Source: Bacteroidales bacterium
GTDB taxonomy: Bacteria > Bacteroidota > Bacteroidia > Bacteroidales > UBA932
Length of the DNA stretch: 64,000 nucleotides
Assembly: GCA_017519865.1 (NCBI GenBank)
Contig: JAFWRQ010000003.1
Location: 62,001 to 126,000 of the forward strand
Direction: 5' to 3'
Shown here: one piece after another, positions 51,446 through 61,299 of the stretch
Layout of the letters: every line of letters starts with the position of its first letter
How positions within the stretch are numbered: the first letter of the stretch is position 1
The notes under the pieces: model-generated
Databases searched by the model: none
Seen by the model: only the letters and a program-made list of their open reading frames with translations
Told to the model about the DNA's origin: nothing
Translations under genes and position numbers: made by a program

Positions 51446-53920
51446 ATGATGAAGAGTCTGCTTTATAAAAGTATATTGTTGAATGTGCTTCTGTCGGTCG
51501 TGATGGCCATTACGCCGGAGATGTCATCGGCGCAAATCATGCGTTACGACCGGGAAGCGGCGAACTTCAACGAAGCGCTGCCGCTTGGCAACGGTCACAT
51601 CGGTGCGATGGTGTACGGCGGCGTGACCGATGACCTGATCAACCTCAACGAAGCCACCCTTTGGGGCGGCAGTCACGTCGACAACAATCCCCAGCCCGAC
51701 GGACCGGACCTGCTGCGTCAGGTCCGCGAGGCGCTGTTCGCCGAGGACTGGGAGGGCGCGCGCAAGCTGCTGGTGCCCCTCCAGGGCCCGAACGCATCGG
51801 CTTTCCTGCCGATGGGCAATCTCCATATACGCCAGACCTATCCTGCGCCGCGCGGGCCGGTTGATGACAGTGGAAACAGTTACCTCCGTACGCTGGATCT
51901 CGGGACGGCAGTGGCCATGACCGAGATCGTCCGTGACGGCGTCAAGTATACCCGTGAGTATTTCGTCTCCTATCCCGACCGCGTGATGGTCATACGCCTG
52001 ACGGCTTCGCGCCGCGGAGCGCTGAACTTCTCGCTCGACGGGGATTCTCCGTGGAGGGGAGTGAAGGTGGAGGGCGTGTCGGATAACGAATTCACGGTCA
52101 GCGGACAGTTGGGATACATAATGGGCACCGACGGGCAGTATCCGTATGTCTGGGAAGGCCCTTATGGCGAGAAGGGCATGCGCTACCAGTATCGCGTCAA
52201 GGCGGTTCAGTGCGACGGTGAAGTCTATACCGCTCCCGGACTGAGGGTGAGCCGTGCGACTTCCGCCACGATCCTGATCAGCGCGGCGACGAGTTTCGCG
52301 GGCTTCGACCGCGACCCGGACTTCCACGGCCTGGACGAGAAAGCCCTGGCGGCCGGTATGATGGAGGCTGCAGAGTCAATGGATGCAGAAGCGTTGCTCG
52401 AGGCACATATTGCTGATTATAAGTCAATTGCCGACAGACTGGAGCTGAAACTCGCAGGCGCTGACGACCCGGAACTCGCGGAGATGACCACCGACAGGCG
52501 GCTGGCCCGCTATGCCGAAGGTGCCGCGGACCCGGGCCTGGAGATGATGTATTTCCGTTTCGGGCGCTATCTGCTGATCAGCAGTTCGCGCGCCGACGGA
52601 GTGCCGGCGAACCTCCAGGGCATCTGGTGCGCCGACCGTTTCCCCGCCTGGGGATCGGATTACACCACCAACATCAACCTCCAGATGAACTACTGGCCGG
52701 CCGAGCCGCTCGCGATGAGCGACCTCACGGCCCCGCTCCTGCGCTTCATCAAGGATGCTTCCGTTAACGGTGCACAGATTGCCCGCAACCTCTATGGCAT
52801 GCGGGGATGGACCGTCCATCACAACTCCGACATCTGGGGTGCGGCCAATCCCGTAGGGGAGAAGGAGGGTGACCCGATGTGGGCCAACTGGTCGATGGGC
52901 GGAGCCTGGCTGAGTCAGCATCTGTTTGAGCATTACCGCTTTACGCTGGACGAGGACTATTTGAGGAATACTGCCTATCCCCTTATGAAGGGGGCTGCGG
53001 AGTTCCTGCTGGACTGGCTGATCGAGAAGGACGGCGAATTCATCACCGCTCCCTCCACTTCGCCCGAGAACGCTTTCATTGACGAGAACGGGCACAAGGG
53101 AGTCGTGACCATAGGCTCGGCCATGGACCTCGAAATAGCCTGGGACCTGCTCACCAATTGTATCGAGGCCAGTGAGATCCTGGGCGTGGACGAGCGCCAG
53201 CGCGGGATATGGAAGGATGTGCGGGCGAGGCTCCACCCTCTGCAGATAGGGGCCAAGGGCAATCTTGTGGAGTGGTACAAGGACTGGGAGGACGAGGATC
53301 CCCAGCACCGGCACGTCTCGCATCTCTTCGCCCTGTACCCTGGCCGGCAGATATCCCCGATGACCACTCCCGAACTGGCTGCCGCCGCGCGTAAGACCCT
53401 GGAAATCAGAGGAGACGGCGGCACAGGCTGGAGCAAGGCCTGGAAGGTCAATTTCTGGGCGCGTCTGCTGGACGGCGACCATTCCTACCTGATGTTCCGC
53501 GAGTTGCTGAGCAAGTCTACGCTGCCCAATCTGTTCGACAGCCATCCGCCTTTCCAGATCGACGGCAATTTCGGCGGTATCGCCGGTGTGGCCGAGATGC
53601 TGCTGCAGAGCCAGAACGGCGAACTGCATCTGCTGCCCGCCCTGCCCTCGGCCTGGGCCGAAGGCAGAGTCAGGGGAATGCAGGCCCGCGGCGCCTTCAC
53701 TGTGGACCTGTCCTGGAAGGACGGGCGACTTAAGAGCGCCACCGTGCTGTCGCGCAGCGGCGGCACCTGCCGGGTCCGCACCGCGGCCCCGGTCGTGGTG
53801 ACGCGCGCCGGCGGCGCCCGCGGACGCATGGTCTCCAGCCGGACTGAACGCGATGGCTCGTCTTTTGTTACTACGTTCAGGACTACTGCGGGCACGGAGT
53901 ATTCCCTGATCGCGAATTAA
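51446..53920 (+). CDS. GH95-family alpha-L-fucosidase/galactosidase
   Basis: The protein is 824 aa; the ATG at 51449 is an equal alternative. A signal peptide spans about residues 1-29. The GH95 order is clear: an N-terminal beta domain ([37 protein letters not shown]), the alpha/alpha barrel with [38 protein letters not shown] (the Asn-rich catalytic region) and [10 protein letters not shown], then [13 protein letters not shown] and [10 protein letters not shown] near the end. GH95 inverting enzymes remove alpha-1,2-L-fucose or alpha-L-galactose. It stands alone without a SusCD pair. Confidence 0.93.
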   Translation: MMKSLLYKSILLNVLLSVVMAITPEMSSAQIMRYDREAANFNEALPLGNGHIGAMVYGGVTDDLINLNEATLWGGSHVDNNPQPDGPDLLRQVREALFAEDWEGARKLLVPLQGPNASAFLPMGNLHIRQTYPAPRGPVDDSGNSYLRTLDLGTAVAMTEIVRDGVKYTREYFVSYPDRVMVIRLTASRRGALNFSLDGDSPWRGVKVEGVSDNEFTVSGQLGYIMGTDGQYPYVWEGPYGEKGMRYQYRVKAVQCDGEVYTAPGLRVSRATSATILISAATSFAGFDRDPDFHGLDEKALAAGMMEAAESMDAEALLEAHIADYKSIADRLELKLAGADDPELAEMTTDRRLARYAEGAADPGLEMMYFRFGRYLLISSSRADGVPANLQGIWCADRFPAWGSDYTTNINLQMNYWPAEPLAMSDLTAPLLRFIKDASVNGAQIARNLYGMRGWTVHHNSDIWGAANPVGEKEGDPMWANWSMGGAWLSQHLFEHYRFTLDEDYLRNTAYPLMKGAAEFLLDWLIEKDGEFITAPSTSPENAFIDENGHKGVVTIGSAMDLEIAWDLLTNCIEASEILGVDERQRGIWKDVRARLHPLQIGAKGNLVEWYKDWEDEDPQHRHVSHLFALYPGRQISPMTTPELAAAARKTLEIRGDGGTGWSKAWKVNFWARLLDGDHSYLMFRELLSKSTLPNLFDSHPPFQIDGNFGGIAGVAEMLLQSQNGELHLLPALPSAWAEGRVRGMQARGAFTVDLSWKDGRLKSATVLSRSGGTCRVRTAAPVVVTRAGGARGRMVSSRTERDGSSFVTTFRTTAGTEYSLIAN

Positions 53921-53924
53921 TACT

Positions 53925-53932
53925 TATCTTTG
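53925..53932 (+). promoter_or_regulatory. -7 box immediately before lgt
   Basis: TATCTTTG at 53925-53932 matches TAnnTTTG and ends only 4 nt before the lgt ATG (53937). If used, lgt mRNA is leaderless. Confidence 0.55.
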
Positions 53933-53936
53933 TGGT

Positions 53937-54824
53937 ATGTTAGATCTTTTGTTCGTCCACTGGAACGTGGACCCCGTCATATTCCACATCGGCAGACTCG
54001 GCATCAGGTGGTATTCCCTCCTGTTCATCTCGGGTTTCATTCTCGGGTGGTACATCTTCAAATGGTTCTTCAAGCGGGAAGGCGTCTCTGAAAAACTCCT
54101 TGACCCGCTTCTGTACACGCTGCTCATCGCAACGATCGTCGGAGCCCGCCTGGGCCATTGCCTTTTCTACCAGCCGGACTACTATCTCGGCAGCTGGAAG
54201 GGTTTCTGGGAGATTTTCCAGCCTTGGAAGGGCGGTCTCGCCAGCCATGGCGGCGCCATCGCCCTGCTTCTGGCCATGTGGTGGTTCGCCCGCCGTTACG
54301 GCCGCAAGGAGGGTTTCGACTACCTCTGGATCATGGACCATCTCTGCATCGCCGTGGCGTTCGCCGGATGTTTCATCAGGCTTGGAAACCTCTTCAATTC
54401 AGAGATATACGGCGACGTTACGTCCCTGCCTTGGGGTTTCATCTTCGAGCGCAACGGCGAGACCGACCCCAAGCATCCCACGCAGTTGTACGAAGCAGGC
54501 TCATATCTGGTCCTAGGCCTGTTCCTCATCGGAATGTACTGGAAGAAACTCGACCGCATTCCTCGCGGATTCTTTTTCGGGGCGTTCCTGGTCGGATGCT
54601 TCGGCATGCGTTTCCTCATCGAGTTCATCAAGGAGCCCCAGGTCGGTTTCGAAGAGGGCATGGCCCTCAACATGGGACAACTCCTCTCGATTCCGTTCGT
54701 AGTGGCCGGTATCCTGATCCTTATCTATGCCTATTCCAAGAGGACACCTGCCAGGGCGGTTCGTCCCGAACCTGCCAGGCCTGCCAAGAAGGAGCCCACG
54801 CATTACGCTAAACCGATTAAATAG
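53937..54824 (+). CDS. lgt: Prolipoprotein diacylglyceryl transferase
   Basis: The protein is 295 aa with about seven membrane helices. Family motifs are present: WNVDPVIFHIGRLGIRWYSLLF at the start, ARLGHCLFYQPDYY, SHGGAI (essential His) and the Lgt signature in IRLGNLFNSEIYG. It adds the diacylglyceryl group to the lipobox Cys of prolipoproteins, which fits the many lipoproteins here. A basic Pro/Ala-rich tail (about 270-295) extends beyond the core. It lies 16 bp after the GH95 stop but has its own promoter box. Confidence 0.97.
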   Translation: MLDLLFVHWNVDPVIFHIGRLGIRWYSLLFISGFILGWYIFKWFFKREGVSEKLLDPLLYTLLIATIVGARLGHCLFYQPDYYLGSWKGFWEIFQPWKGGLASHGGAIALLLAMWWFARRYGRKEGFDYLWIMDHLCIAVAFAGCFIRLGNLFNSEIYGDVTSLPWGFIFERNGETDPKHPTQLYEAGSYLVLGLFLIGMYWKKLDRIPRGFFFGAFLVGCFGMRFLIEFIKEPQVGFEEGMALNMGQLLSIPFVVAGILILIYAYSKRTPARAVRPEPARPAKKEPTHYAKPIK

Positions 54825-54857
54825 AAAGATTATTTAAAATTTTTAAAAATATCTTTT

Positions 54858-54904
54858 GAAAGTGCCGCGAATGGAATGATATTTGCGGCACTTTCGTATC
54901 TTTG
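54858..54904 (+). promoter_or_regulatory. Inverted repeat and -7 box of the RND efflux operon
   Basis: A perfect 11-bp inverted repeat GAAAGTGCCGC (54858-54868) / GCGGCACTTTC (54885-54895) with a 16-nt gap is followed 2 nt later by TATCTTTG (54897-54904). The repeat covers the expected -33 region, so it may be a repressor operator. It could instead be the lgt terminator, but no T run follows. Confidence 0.6.
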
Positions 54905-54931
54905 TATGTATTGACAATCAATCTACTGTAT

Positions 54932-56374
54932 ATGAAAAAACTCATAATCTCAGTGGTTCTGGCGGGGGTTCTCCCTCTGTCACGGATCTGTGCCCAGGAG
55001 CCCGATGCGTCTCCTACAGTCCTGACCCTTGACCAGGCCATCCAGATAGCTTTGAGCGAAAACATCGCCGTTCGCGTGGCGGACAAGGATATCGAGAGGG
55101 CAGAGTATGCCCGCAAGGGTACCTATGCCTCCCTTTTCCCCCAGATCGACGGTTCGGCTTCCTATTCGCGTACCATCAAGAAACAGGTTATGTACATGGA
55201 CTTCGACATGGGTTCCATAGGCGGGTTCGGCAGCCCCGAGACCGGCACGGATGAAACCCCGTCCGATGCAGAGACCAAAGCCGGAGGCAGTGGAGGCAGC
55301 GGAGGCGGCAGGACTGCCGGAGGCGGTATCGAAGTCGGCCGCTGGAATACCTATTCCGCCGGCATCCAGGCCTCGATGCCGCTGGTCAACGCCCAGTTGT
55401 GGAAGAGCCTGAAGATCTCTGGCCAGGACGTCGAACTCGCCGTTGAAAAGGCCCGTTCCTCGCGTCTCGAGACCGTAACCCAGGTCAAGCAGGCCTTCTA
55501 CGGCGTCCTGCTGGCCAAGGAGGCCTTCAACGTATACAAGGAAGTTTACGAAAACGCCCTGGAGAATTTCACCCAGACGGAACAGAGATACAATGTCGAC
55601 AAGGCATCCGAACTGGAGTATCAGCGGGCCAAATCTGCCGTTCAGAACGCTATCCCCAATGTCTACGATTCGGAGAATTCCGTGGTCCTCGGCCTCTGGC
55701 AGCTCAAGGCCGTGATGGGAATCGACCTAGATGAGGAGATAGACGTCGCCGGATCGCTGATGGATTTTTCCGAGACGATGTTCCGCGGGATAGTAGAGAA
55801 TGAAGGCGTTGGCCTGGAGCGCAACTCCACCCTCCGCCAGCTTGCCATCCAGGCCGAGGAACTCGCCAATACCGTCAAGATGCAGCAGTATGCATCCCTC
55901 CCTTCGCTGGCCCTCTCGTTCTCGTACAGTATCAATGCAATGACAAACGACTTCAAGTTCAGTACTTACAACTGGTCACCTTATTCGGCCGTGGGCCTGA
56001 GCCTCTCCATCCCGATCTTCGCGGGCGGCAGGCGCAGCAACGCCGTCAAGCAGACGCGCAACCAGCAGGAGCAGCTTCTCCTCCAGAAGGAGAATACCGA
56101 GCGCCAGCTCAAGGTTGCCATCCGCCAGTACCTGAACCAGATGGAGACCGCGATGAAGAATTTCAACGCCGCAGAGTCCGGCGTTGAAACCGCCCGCAAG
56201 GCCTATGACATCGCGACAAGGTCGTACAACCTCGGCCGCAGCACCATCACCGACCTCAACGACGCCCAGCTGGCCCTCACCCAGGCCCTTCTGGCCCAGT
56301 CACAGTCGGTCTACAACTACGTCATAGCCAAGGCCAACCTCGAGCAGACGCTCGGCAAGGATATCGAATCATAA
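54932..56374 (+). CDS. TolC-family outer-membrane efflux channel
   Basis: The protein is 480 aa from the ATG at 54932, with a signal peptide (about 1-22). Two OEP repeats are visible, each with long coiled helices and short beta strands (ALENFTQTEQRYNVDKASELEYQRAKSAV in the first, KAYDIATRSYNLGRSTITDLNDAQLAL in the second). A Gly/Ser-rich insertion lies at about 112-140. It forms the outer-membrane exit duct of the tripartite pump encoded by the next two genes. The next gene starts 22 bp later. Confidence 0.93.
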   Translation: MKKLIISVVLAGVLPLSRICAQEPDASPTVLTLDQAIQIALSENIAVRVADKDIERAEYARKGTYASLFPQIDGSASYSRTIKKQVMYMDFDMGSIGGFGSPETGTDETPSDAETKAGGSGGSGGGRTAGGGIEVGRWNTYSAGIQASMPLVNAQLWKSLKISGQDVELAVEKARSSRLETVTQVKQAFYGVLLAKEAFNVYKEVYENALENFTQTEQRYNVDKASELEYQRAKSAVQNAIPNVYDSENSVVLGLWQLKAVMGIDLDEEIDVAGSLMDFSETMFRGIVENEGVGLERNSTLRQLAIQAEELANTVKMQQYASLPSLALSFSYSINAMTNDFKFSTYNWSPYSAVGLSLSIPIFAGGRRSNAVKQTRNQQEQLLLQKENTERQLKVAIRQYLNQMETAMKNFNAAESGVETARKAYDIATRSYNLGRSTITDLNDAQLALTQALLAQSQSVYNYVIAKANLEQTLGKDIES

Positions 56375-56396
56375 CCCGGAAACAAGAATGATATAT

Positions 56397-57440
56397 ATGA
56401 AAGCTAATGTGAAATTCTTCCTCTGCGCCGCGACGGCGCTGCTGGCAGTCTCCTGCGGCAGCAGGAAAAGCGGTGCTTCCGCTCCTGCCGGCCCTATGAT
56501 GATGGCCGATCCCAACGCTCCCACCAATGTCGAGATTGCCGTCACGGAGTACAGGGACGTCCCGCAGGACGAGACTTATACCACTTCGGTCCAGGCTTAC
56601 GCGGTCAATAACGTCGTGCCCCAGACAGGTTCCAGGATCAAGAGGATCCTTGTCGAGGTCGGCGACTTCGTTGCCAAGGGCCAGGTCCTGGCCGAGATGG
56701 ACCAGACCAGTCTCGAGCAGACCAAGCTCAAGCTCGACAACGATGCGCTCGAACTCTCCAGGCTCAAGGAACTCTACGAAGCCGGCGCCCTTTCCAAGTC
56801 CGACTACGAAGCGATGCAGCTCTCTTACAACGTCAGCAACTCGCAGTACCAGAACCTGGTCGAGAACACCATCCTTCGTTCGCCCCTGACCGGCGTCGTG
56901 ACTGCCCGCAACTACGATGTGGGCGATATGTACGCGATGTCCTCGCCGATCTTCGTCGTCCAGCAGATATCTCCGGTCAAGCTCCTGGTCGGCATCTCCG
57001 AGACCGACTACACCAAGGTCAAGAAGGGTGACAGCGTGGACATCACTGCCGACGCCATCCCCGGCCGCACCTTCGTGGGCAAGGTCAACCGCATCTATCC
57101 CGTCATCGACCCGGCTTCGCATACTTTCACCGCTGAAGTGGTGGTCCCCAACAACGACAGGGTCCTCCGCCCGGGCATGTTCGCCCGTGCCAAGGTCACG
57201 TTTGCGATCAACCACAGCATCGTGGTCCCCGACATAGCCATAGTCAAGCAGCAGGGCTCCGGCCAGAAGTCCGTGTTCGTGCTCAACGCCGACAACACGG
57301 TATCCAGCCGCATCGTCACGCTCGGCCGCCATACCGGCTCCGACTATGAGATACTCGAAGGCCTCTCCGAGGGAGAGAAAGTCGTGACGAAGGGTCATAC
57401 GAACCTGCGCAACGGCGCCGAAGTCAACGTCATCAACTAG
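56397..57440 (+). CDS. RND efflux periplasmic adaptor (MFP) lipoprotein
   Basis: The protein is 347 aa from the ATG at 56397 (an in-frame ATG at 56388 is also possible). The lipobox is LLAVSC (Cys18). The HlyD-type layout is clear: a beta barrel/lipoyl half-motif (GSRIKRILVEVGDFVAKGQVLAEMDQT), a helical hairpin, the second lipoyl half (NTILRSPLTGVVTARNYDVGDM) and a C-terminal barrel with GDSVDITADAIPGRTFVGKV. It links the inner-membrane pump to the TolC-like channel. Confidence 0.94.
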   Translation: MKANVKFFLCAATALLAVSCGSRKSGASAPAGPMMMADPNAPTNVEIAVTEYRDVPQDETYTTSVQAYAVNNVVPQTGSRIKRILVEVGDFVAKGQVLAEMDQTSLEQTKLKLDNDALELSRLKELYEAGALSKSDYEAMQLSYNVSNSQYQNLVENTILRSPLTGVVTARNYDVGDMYAMSSPIFVVQQISPVKLLVGISETDYTKVKKGDSVDITADAIPGRTFVGKVNRIYPVIDPASHTFTAEVVVPNNDRVLRPGMFARAKVTFAINHSIVVPDIAIVKQQGSGQKSVFVLNADNTVSSRIVTLGRHTGSDYEILEGLSEGEKVVTKGHTNLRNGAEVNVIN

Positions 57441-57453
57441 GGAGGACGCGTAT

Positions 57454-60400
57454 ATGAGCATCTACAGGTCAGCGGTGAGTCATCCCGTTACGACGGCGCT
57501 GATATTCATCGCATTCATGATATTCGGCATCTTCTCGCTGGTGAAGACGTCGATTGCGCAACTCCCCGAGTTCGACGCCAACACCATCATGGTGATGTCC
57601 TCGTATCCGGGCGCCAGCGCGGCCGACATCGAGAACAACCTCACCAAGGTGCTGGAGAACTCCCTCAACGGTGTCAGCGACCTCAAGAGCCTGACATCGA
57701 CCTCCCGCGAGAACACCTCGCTCCTCCAGTTGGAGTTCCGCTACGGCATAGACATCGACGAGGCCACCAATGACGTCCGCGACAAGCTGGACATGGTGAA
57801 CTCTACACTTCCTGACGGCGCCACCGTCCCGGTGATCTTCAAGTTCAGCGCGGACGATATGCCCATCATGATCCTGTCCGCGACCGCGGACGAGAGCCTT
57901 CCCGGCCTGGACAAGATCCTCGACGACAGGCTCGCGACGCCGCTCGCGCGCGTCTCCGGCGTGGGTACCATCTCGGTGTCCGGCGCTCCTACCCGCGAGA
58001 TCCAGGTCTATTGCGATCCCCAGAAACTCCAGGCTTACGGCCTGAGCGTCAGCACCATATCGTCCATTATCGCAGCCGAGAACCGCAACCTCCCTTCGGG
58101 AAGCATCGATATAGGTTCCGACGTGTATTCGCTCCGCGTGCAGAAGGAGTTCACCAACCCGAACGAACTCCTGGACATCGTCCTCGGTTCGTCCAACGGC
58201 CGTGTGGTGTACCTGCGCGACGTCGCCACTATCCGTGACGGCAATCAGGAGAAGGAGATGGAGTCGTACACCAACGGCGTGCGTTCCGCACAGATCGTGA
58301 TCCAGAAGCAGTCGGGCGCCAATACCGTCAACGTCATCAAGAACATCAAGAAGCAGTTGGTCGAGATCAGCAAGGACCTTCCTTCTGACATCGAGATCAC
58401 CACTGTCGTCGACTCATCGGACAATATCATCAACACCATCAACACCTTGAAGGAGACCATCCTGATCACCTTCCTGGTGGTCATGCTGGTGGTGTTCCTG
58501 TTCCTCGGCCGCTGGAGGGCCACATTCATCATCGTGCTCTCCATCCCTATCGCCCTCCTGGCGTCGCTGGTGTACCTCTTCGCCACCGGCAATACCCTGA
58601 ACATCATCTCGATGTCCGCCTTGTCGATAGCGATAGGAATGGTCGTGGACGACGCCATCGTGGTCCTGGAGAACGTATCCACGCATCTGGAACGCGGTGC
58701 CAAGCCCAAGGAGGCGGCCGTCCACGCGACATCCGAGGTGGCCATCTCGGTCATCGCTTCGACCCTTACGATGCTCTGCGTGTTCCTCCCGCTCACGATG
58801 ATGACCGGAATGGCCGGCATCATGTTCAAGCAGCTCGGCTGGATCGTCAGCATCATCATGATCGTCTCGACGACCGCTGCCCTGACGCTCGTACCGATGA
58901 TGTGTTCGCGTATGCTCAAGGCCGGCCCCAAGACCGGCAAGCTTCACAACGCGATCTTCGGACCCGTCAACAAGGCCCTTGACGCCATTGCCCGCGGCTA
59001 CGCCAAACTGATCGGCTGGGCGACTTCGCACCGCAAGACCGTCATCTTCGGAGCGCTCGGCATCTTCGCCCTCGCTCTCGTCCTGTTCGTGCCCGGACTC
59101 GAGACCGAGTTCTTCCCGCAGTCCGACCAGGGACGTCTGACCGTCAATGTCGAACTCCCTGCCGGAACCTCGCAGGAGGTTACCGGCGAATTCGCCCGCA
59201 GGCTCTACAACCAGATAGTCGAGCAGGTTCCTGAGATCCAGCGCCTCAGCTACAACTACGGTCAGGCTGACGCCAGCAATACCTTTGCAAGCATGCGCTC
59301 CAACGGCGCCAACGTGATGTCGATGAACATCAACCTCGGCAGCATGGAGGACCGCGACCGCAGCACTTCGGAGATCGCCGACATCATCCGCGCCGACCTC
59401 GCCATGTATCCCGAAGTCAAGAAGGGAATGGTGAGCGAGGGAATGGGCGGAATGGGAGGCGCATCCATCATCGAGGTCGAGATCTACGGATTCGACTTCG
59501 ACGCCACCGACAAGGCCGCCCAGGCGGTCAAGGAGGGTATGCTCGCAGATCCCGCATTCTCGCAGGTGACTGTGAGCCGCGACGAGTATACGCCTGAGTA
59601 TCAGACGGATTTCGACAGGACGAAGCTTGCCCTCAACGGTTTGAATTCTACCACCGCCGGTTCCGCCTTCAGCGCCGCTATCAGCGGCTCGACGGGCTCC
59701 TACTACCGCGAGGATGGCGAGGAATACGGCATCCGCGTGAGGTACGCCCCTCAGTTCCGCACCAGCATCGAGGATTTGGAGAACATCGTGGTGTACAATG
59801 CCGCCGGCCGCCCCGTACGCATGAAGGACCTCGGCACCGTGGTCGAAGCTAAAGTGCCTCCGACCATCGAACGCAAGGACCGCGAGCGCGTGATCACCGT
59901 CAGGGGCATCGTCGCCCGCAAGACTCCTCTCAGCCGCGCCGTCGACGTCGCCCAGAGGGTCATCGACACTACGGATATACCCCCGGAACTTACTACCGTC
60001 ATCGCCGGAGACTATGAGGACCAGCAGGAGATGTTCGGGGACATGCTCCTCCTCATCGTCCTGATCATCATTCTCGTGTATATGGTGATGGCCTCGCAGT
60101 TCGAGTCGTTCATGAGCCCGTTCGTGATCATGTTCTCGGTGCCGTTCGCCTTCGTGGGCGTGCTGCTCGGACTCTGGGTCACTGGCCATGCACTCGGAGT
60201 GATGTCGATGATAGGCATCATAATCCTGCTCGGTATCGTGGTGAAGAACGGTATCGTGCTGATTGACTATACGATACTTTGCCGCGAGCGTGGAATGAGC
60301 GCCATCGAAGCGTCGGTAACCGCCGCCAGGAGCCGTCTGCGCCCGATCCTGATGACCACCCTCACCACCGTGCTCGGTATGCTCCCGATGGCCCTGGGCA

Positions 60401-60558
60401 GGGGAGAGGGCTCGGAGATGTGGAACTCTCTCGGCGTGACGGTCTGCTGGGGTCTGTCCATCTCGACCCTCGTGACACTCGTGCTCATCCCCACGGTCTA
60501 TTGCGTATTCGCCGTAAGGCAGGAGAACCGTAAGAGGAAGAAACTTGCAAAATCATGA
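57454..60558 (+). CDS. RND inner-membrane efflux pump (HAE1-type)
   Basis: The protein is 1034 aa, the normal RND size, with 12 membrane helices and two large periplasmic loops. It has VKTSIAQLPEFDANTIMVMSSYPGA after helix 1 and the proton-relay pair in helix 4 (GMVVDDAIVVLENV). The HAE1 type exports hydrophobic or amphiphilic compounds; the heavy-metal type would have different helix-4 residues. It starts 14 bp after the adaptor gene and overlaps the next gene by 4 bp (ATGA). Confidence 0.95.
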   Translation: MSIYRSAVSHPVTTALIFIAFMIFGIFSLVKTSIAQLPEFDANTIMVMSSYPGASAADIENNLTKVLENSLNGVSDLKSLTSTSRENTSLLQLEFRYGIDIDEATNDVRDKLDMVNSTLPDGATVPVIFKFSADDMPIMILSATADESLPGLDKILDDRLATPLARVSGVGTISVSGAPTREIQVYCDPQKLQAYGLSVSTISSIIAAENRNLPSGSIDIGSDVYSLRVQKEFTNPNELLDIVLGSSNGRVVYLRDVATIRDGNQEKEMESYTNGVRSAQIVIQKQSGANTVNVIKNIKKQLVEISKDLPSDIEITTVVDSSDNIINTINTLKETILITFLVVMLVVFLFLGRWRATFIIVLSIPIALLASLVYLFATGNTLNIISMSALSIAIGMVVDDAIVVLENVSTHLERGAKPKEAAVHATSEVAISVIASTLTMLCVFLPLTMMTGMAGIMFKQLGWIVSIIMIVSTTAALTLVPMMCSRMLKAGPKTGKLHNAIFGPVNKALDAIARGYAKLIGWATSHRKTVIFGALGIFALALVLFVPGLETEFFPQSDQGRLTVNVELPAGTSQEVTGEFARRLYNQIVEQVPEIQRLSYNYGQADASNTFASMRSNGANVMSMNINLGSMEDRDRSTSEIADIIRADLAMYPEVKKGMVSEGMGGMGGASIIEVEIYGFDFDATDKAAQAVKEGMLADPAFSQVTVSRDEYTPEYQTDFDRTKLALNGLNSTTAGSAFSAAISGSTGSYYREDGEEYGIRVRYAPQFRTSIEDLENIVVYNAAGRPVRMKDLGTVVEAKVPPTIERKDRERVITVRGIVARKTPLSRAVDVAQRVIDTTDIPPELTTVIAGDYEDQQEMFGDMLLLIVLIIILVYMVMASQFESFMSPFVIMFSVPFAFVGVLLGLWVTGHALGVMSMIGIIILLGIVVKNGIVLIDYTILCRERGMSAIEASVTAARSRLRPILMTTLTTVLGMLPMALGRGEGSEMWNSLGVTVCWGLSISTLVTLVLIPTVYCVFAVRQENRKRKKLAKS

Positions 60559-60848
60559 AAGCGATATTCATAGCATACAACCAGGCCTACAACGAGGAGA
60601 TCGTCGACCTCCTCGAGGCCAACGGCCAGCGGGGATTTACCGCTTGGCAGGACATTCAGGGCAGGGGCAGCGTCGACGGCATCCCTCATCTCGGCAACCA
60701 CGCGTGGCCGGAGATGAACTATGCCGTCCTCACGGTTGTCGACGATGACCTTGTCGACGGTATCCTCGAAGACCTCCGGGCCAAGGACTCCGTCTATCAC
60801 GACCTCGGTCTCAGGGCTTTCGTCTGGAACGTTGAGAAGGTACTCTGA
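60555..60848 (+). CDS. Small PII/DUF3240-like protein coupled to the RND pump
   Basis: The protein is 97 aa with no signal peptide. It has a ferredoxin-like beta-alpha-beta pattern (KAIFIAYNQAYNEEIVDLLEANGQRGFTAWQDIQGRGS, then MNYAVLTVVDDDLVDGILEDLRA). This layout recalls PII/CutA-like trimeric regulators, such as DUF3240 proteins found beside RND pumps. The start overlaps the pump stop (ATGA), so translation is coupled. A regulatory partner of the pump is inferred; no activity is known. Confidence 0.65.
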   Translation: MKAIFIAYNQAYNEEIVDLLEANGQRGFTAWQDIQGRGSVDGIPHLGNHAWPEMNYAVLTVVDDDLVDGILEDLRAKDSVYHDLGLRAFVWNVEKVL

Positions 60849-60867
60849 CCTTCGCAGGAAATATCTG

Positions 60868-60898
60868 TTTGGAATACAACCATAAATTGTTATATTTG
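60868..60898 (+). promoter_or_regulatory. Promoter of the thioredoxin gene
   Basis: TTTG (60868-60871), a 19-nt spacer, and TATATTTG (60891-60898) match the Bacteroidetes consensus exactly. The ATG follows at 60956, giving a leader of about 50 nt. Confidence 0.82.
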
Positions 60899-60955
60899 TG
60901 GTTGTATCTTTTTTATTGTATAATTCCGGGCCTTTGTCCGGTCAAAATTTGAGTT

Positions 60956-61270
60956 ATGGCAAAAGTAGTAACCAATACCAACATTTCCGAGATCCTGGCT
61001 TCCGAGCAGCCGGTGATGATCGATTTCTGGGCTTCGTGGTGCGGCCCCTGCCGCATGCTCGCCCCCACCGTCGAGGCCATCGCCGAGGAGTATGACGGCC
61101 GCGTCGTAGTCGCGAAGTGCGACGTCGACGACGCCGACGAGGTGGCAATGCAATTCCGCATCCGCAACATCCCCACCCTCCTGTTCTTCAAGGGCGGCGA
61201 GATGGTCAACCGCCTTGTGGGTGCCGTCCCCAAGCAGGAGATCACCGCAATCCTCGATTCCCTTATCTGA
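60956..61270 (+). CDS. trxA: Thioredoxin
   Basis: The protein is 104 aa, the standard size. The active site WCGPC (Cys29, Cys32) sits in MIDFWASWCGPCRMLAPTVE, followed by the usual KCDVDD strand and the cis-Pro in IRNIPTLLFFKGGE. No signal peptide, so it is cytoplasmic. It reduces protein disulfides with thioredoxin reductase. It has its own promoter; the outer-membrane barrel gene follows after 29 bp. Confidence 0.96.
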   Translation: MAKVVTNTNISEILASEQPVMIDFWASWCGPCRMLAPTVEAIAEEYDGRVVVAKCDVDDADEVAMQFRIRNIPTLLFFKGGEMVNRLVGAVPKQEITAILDSLI

Positions 61271-61299
61271 CAACTACATTATTATTAACTTGATAAATC

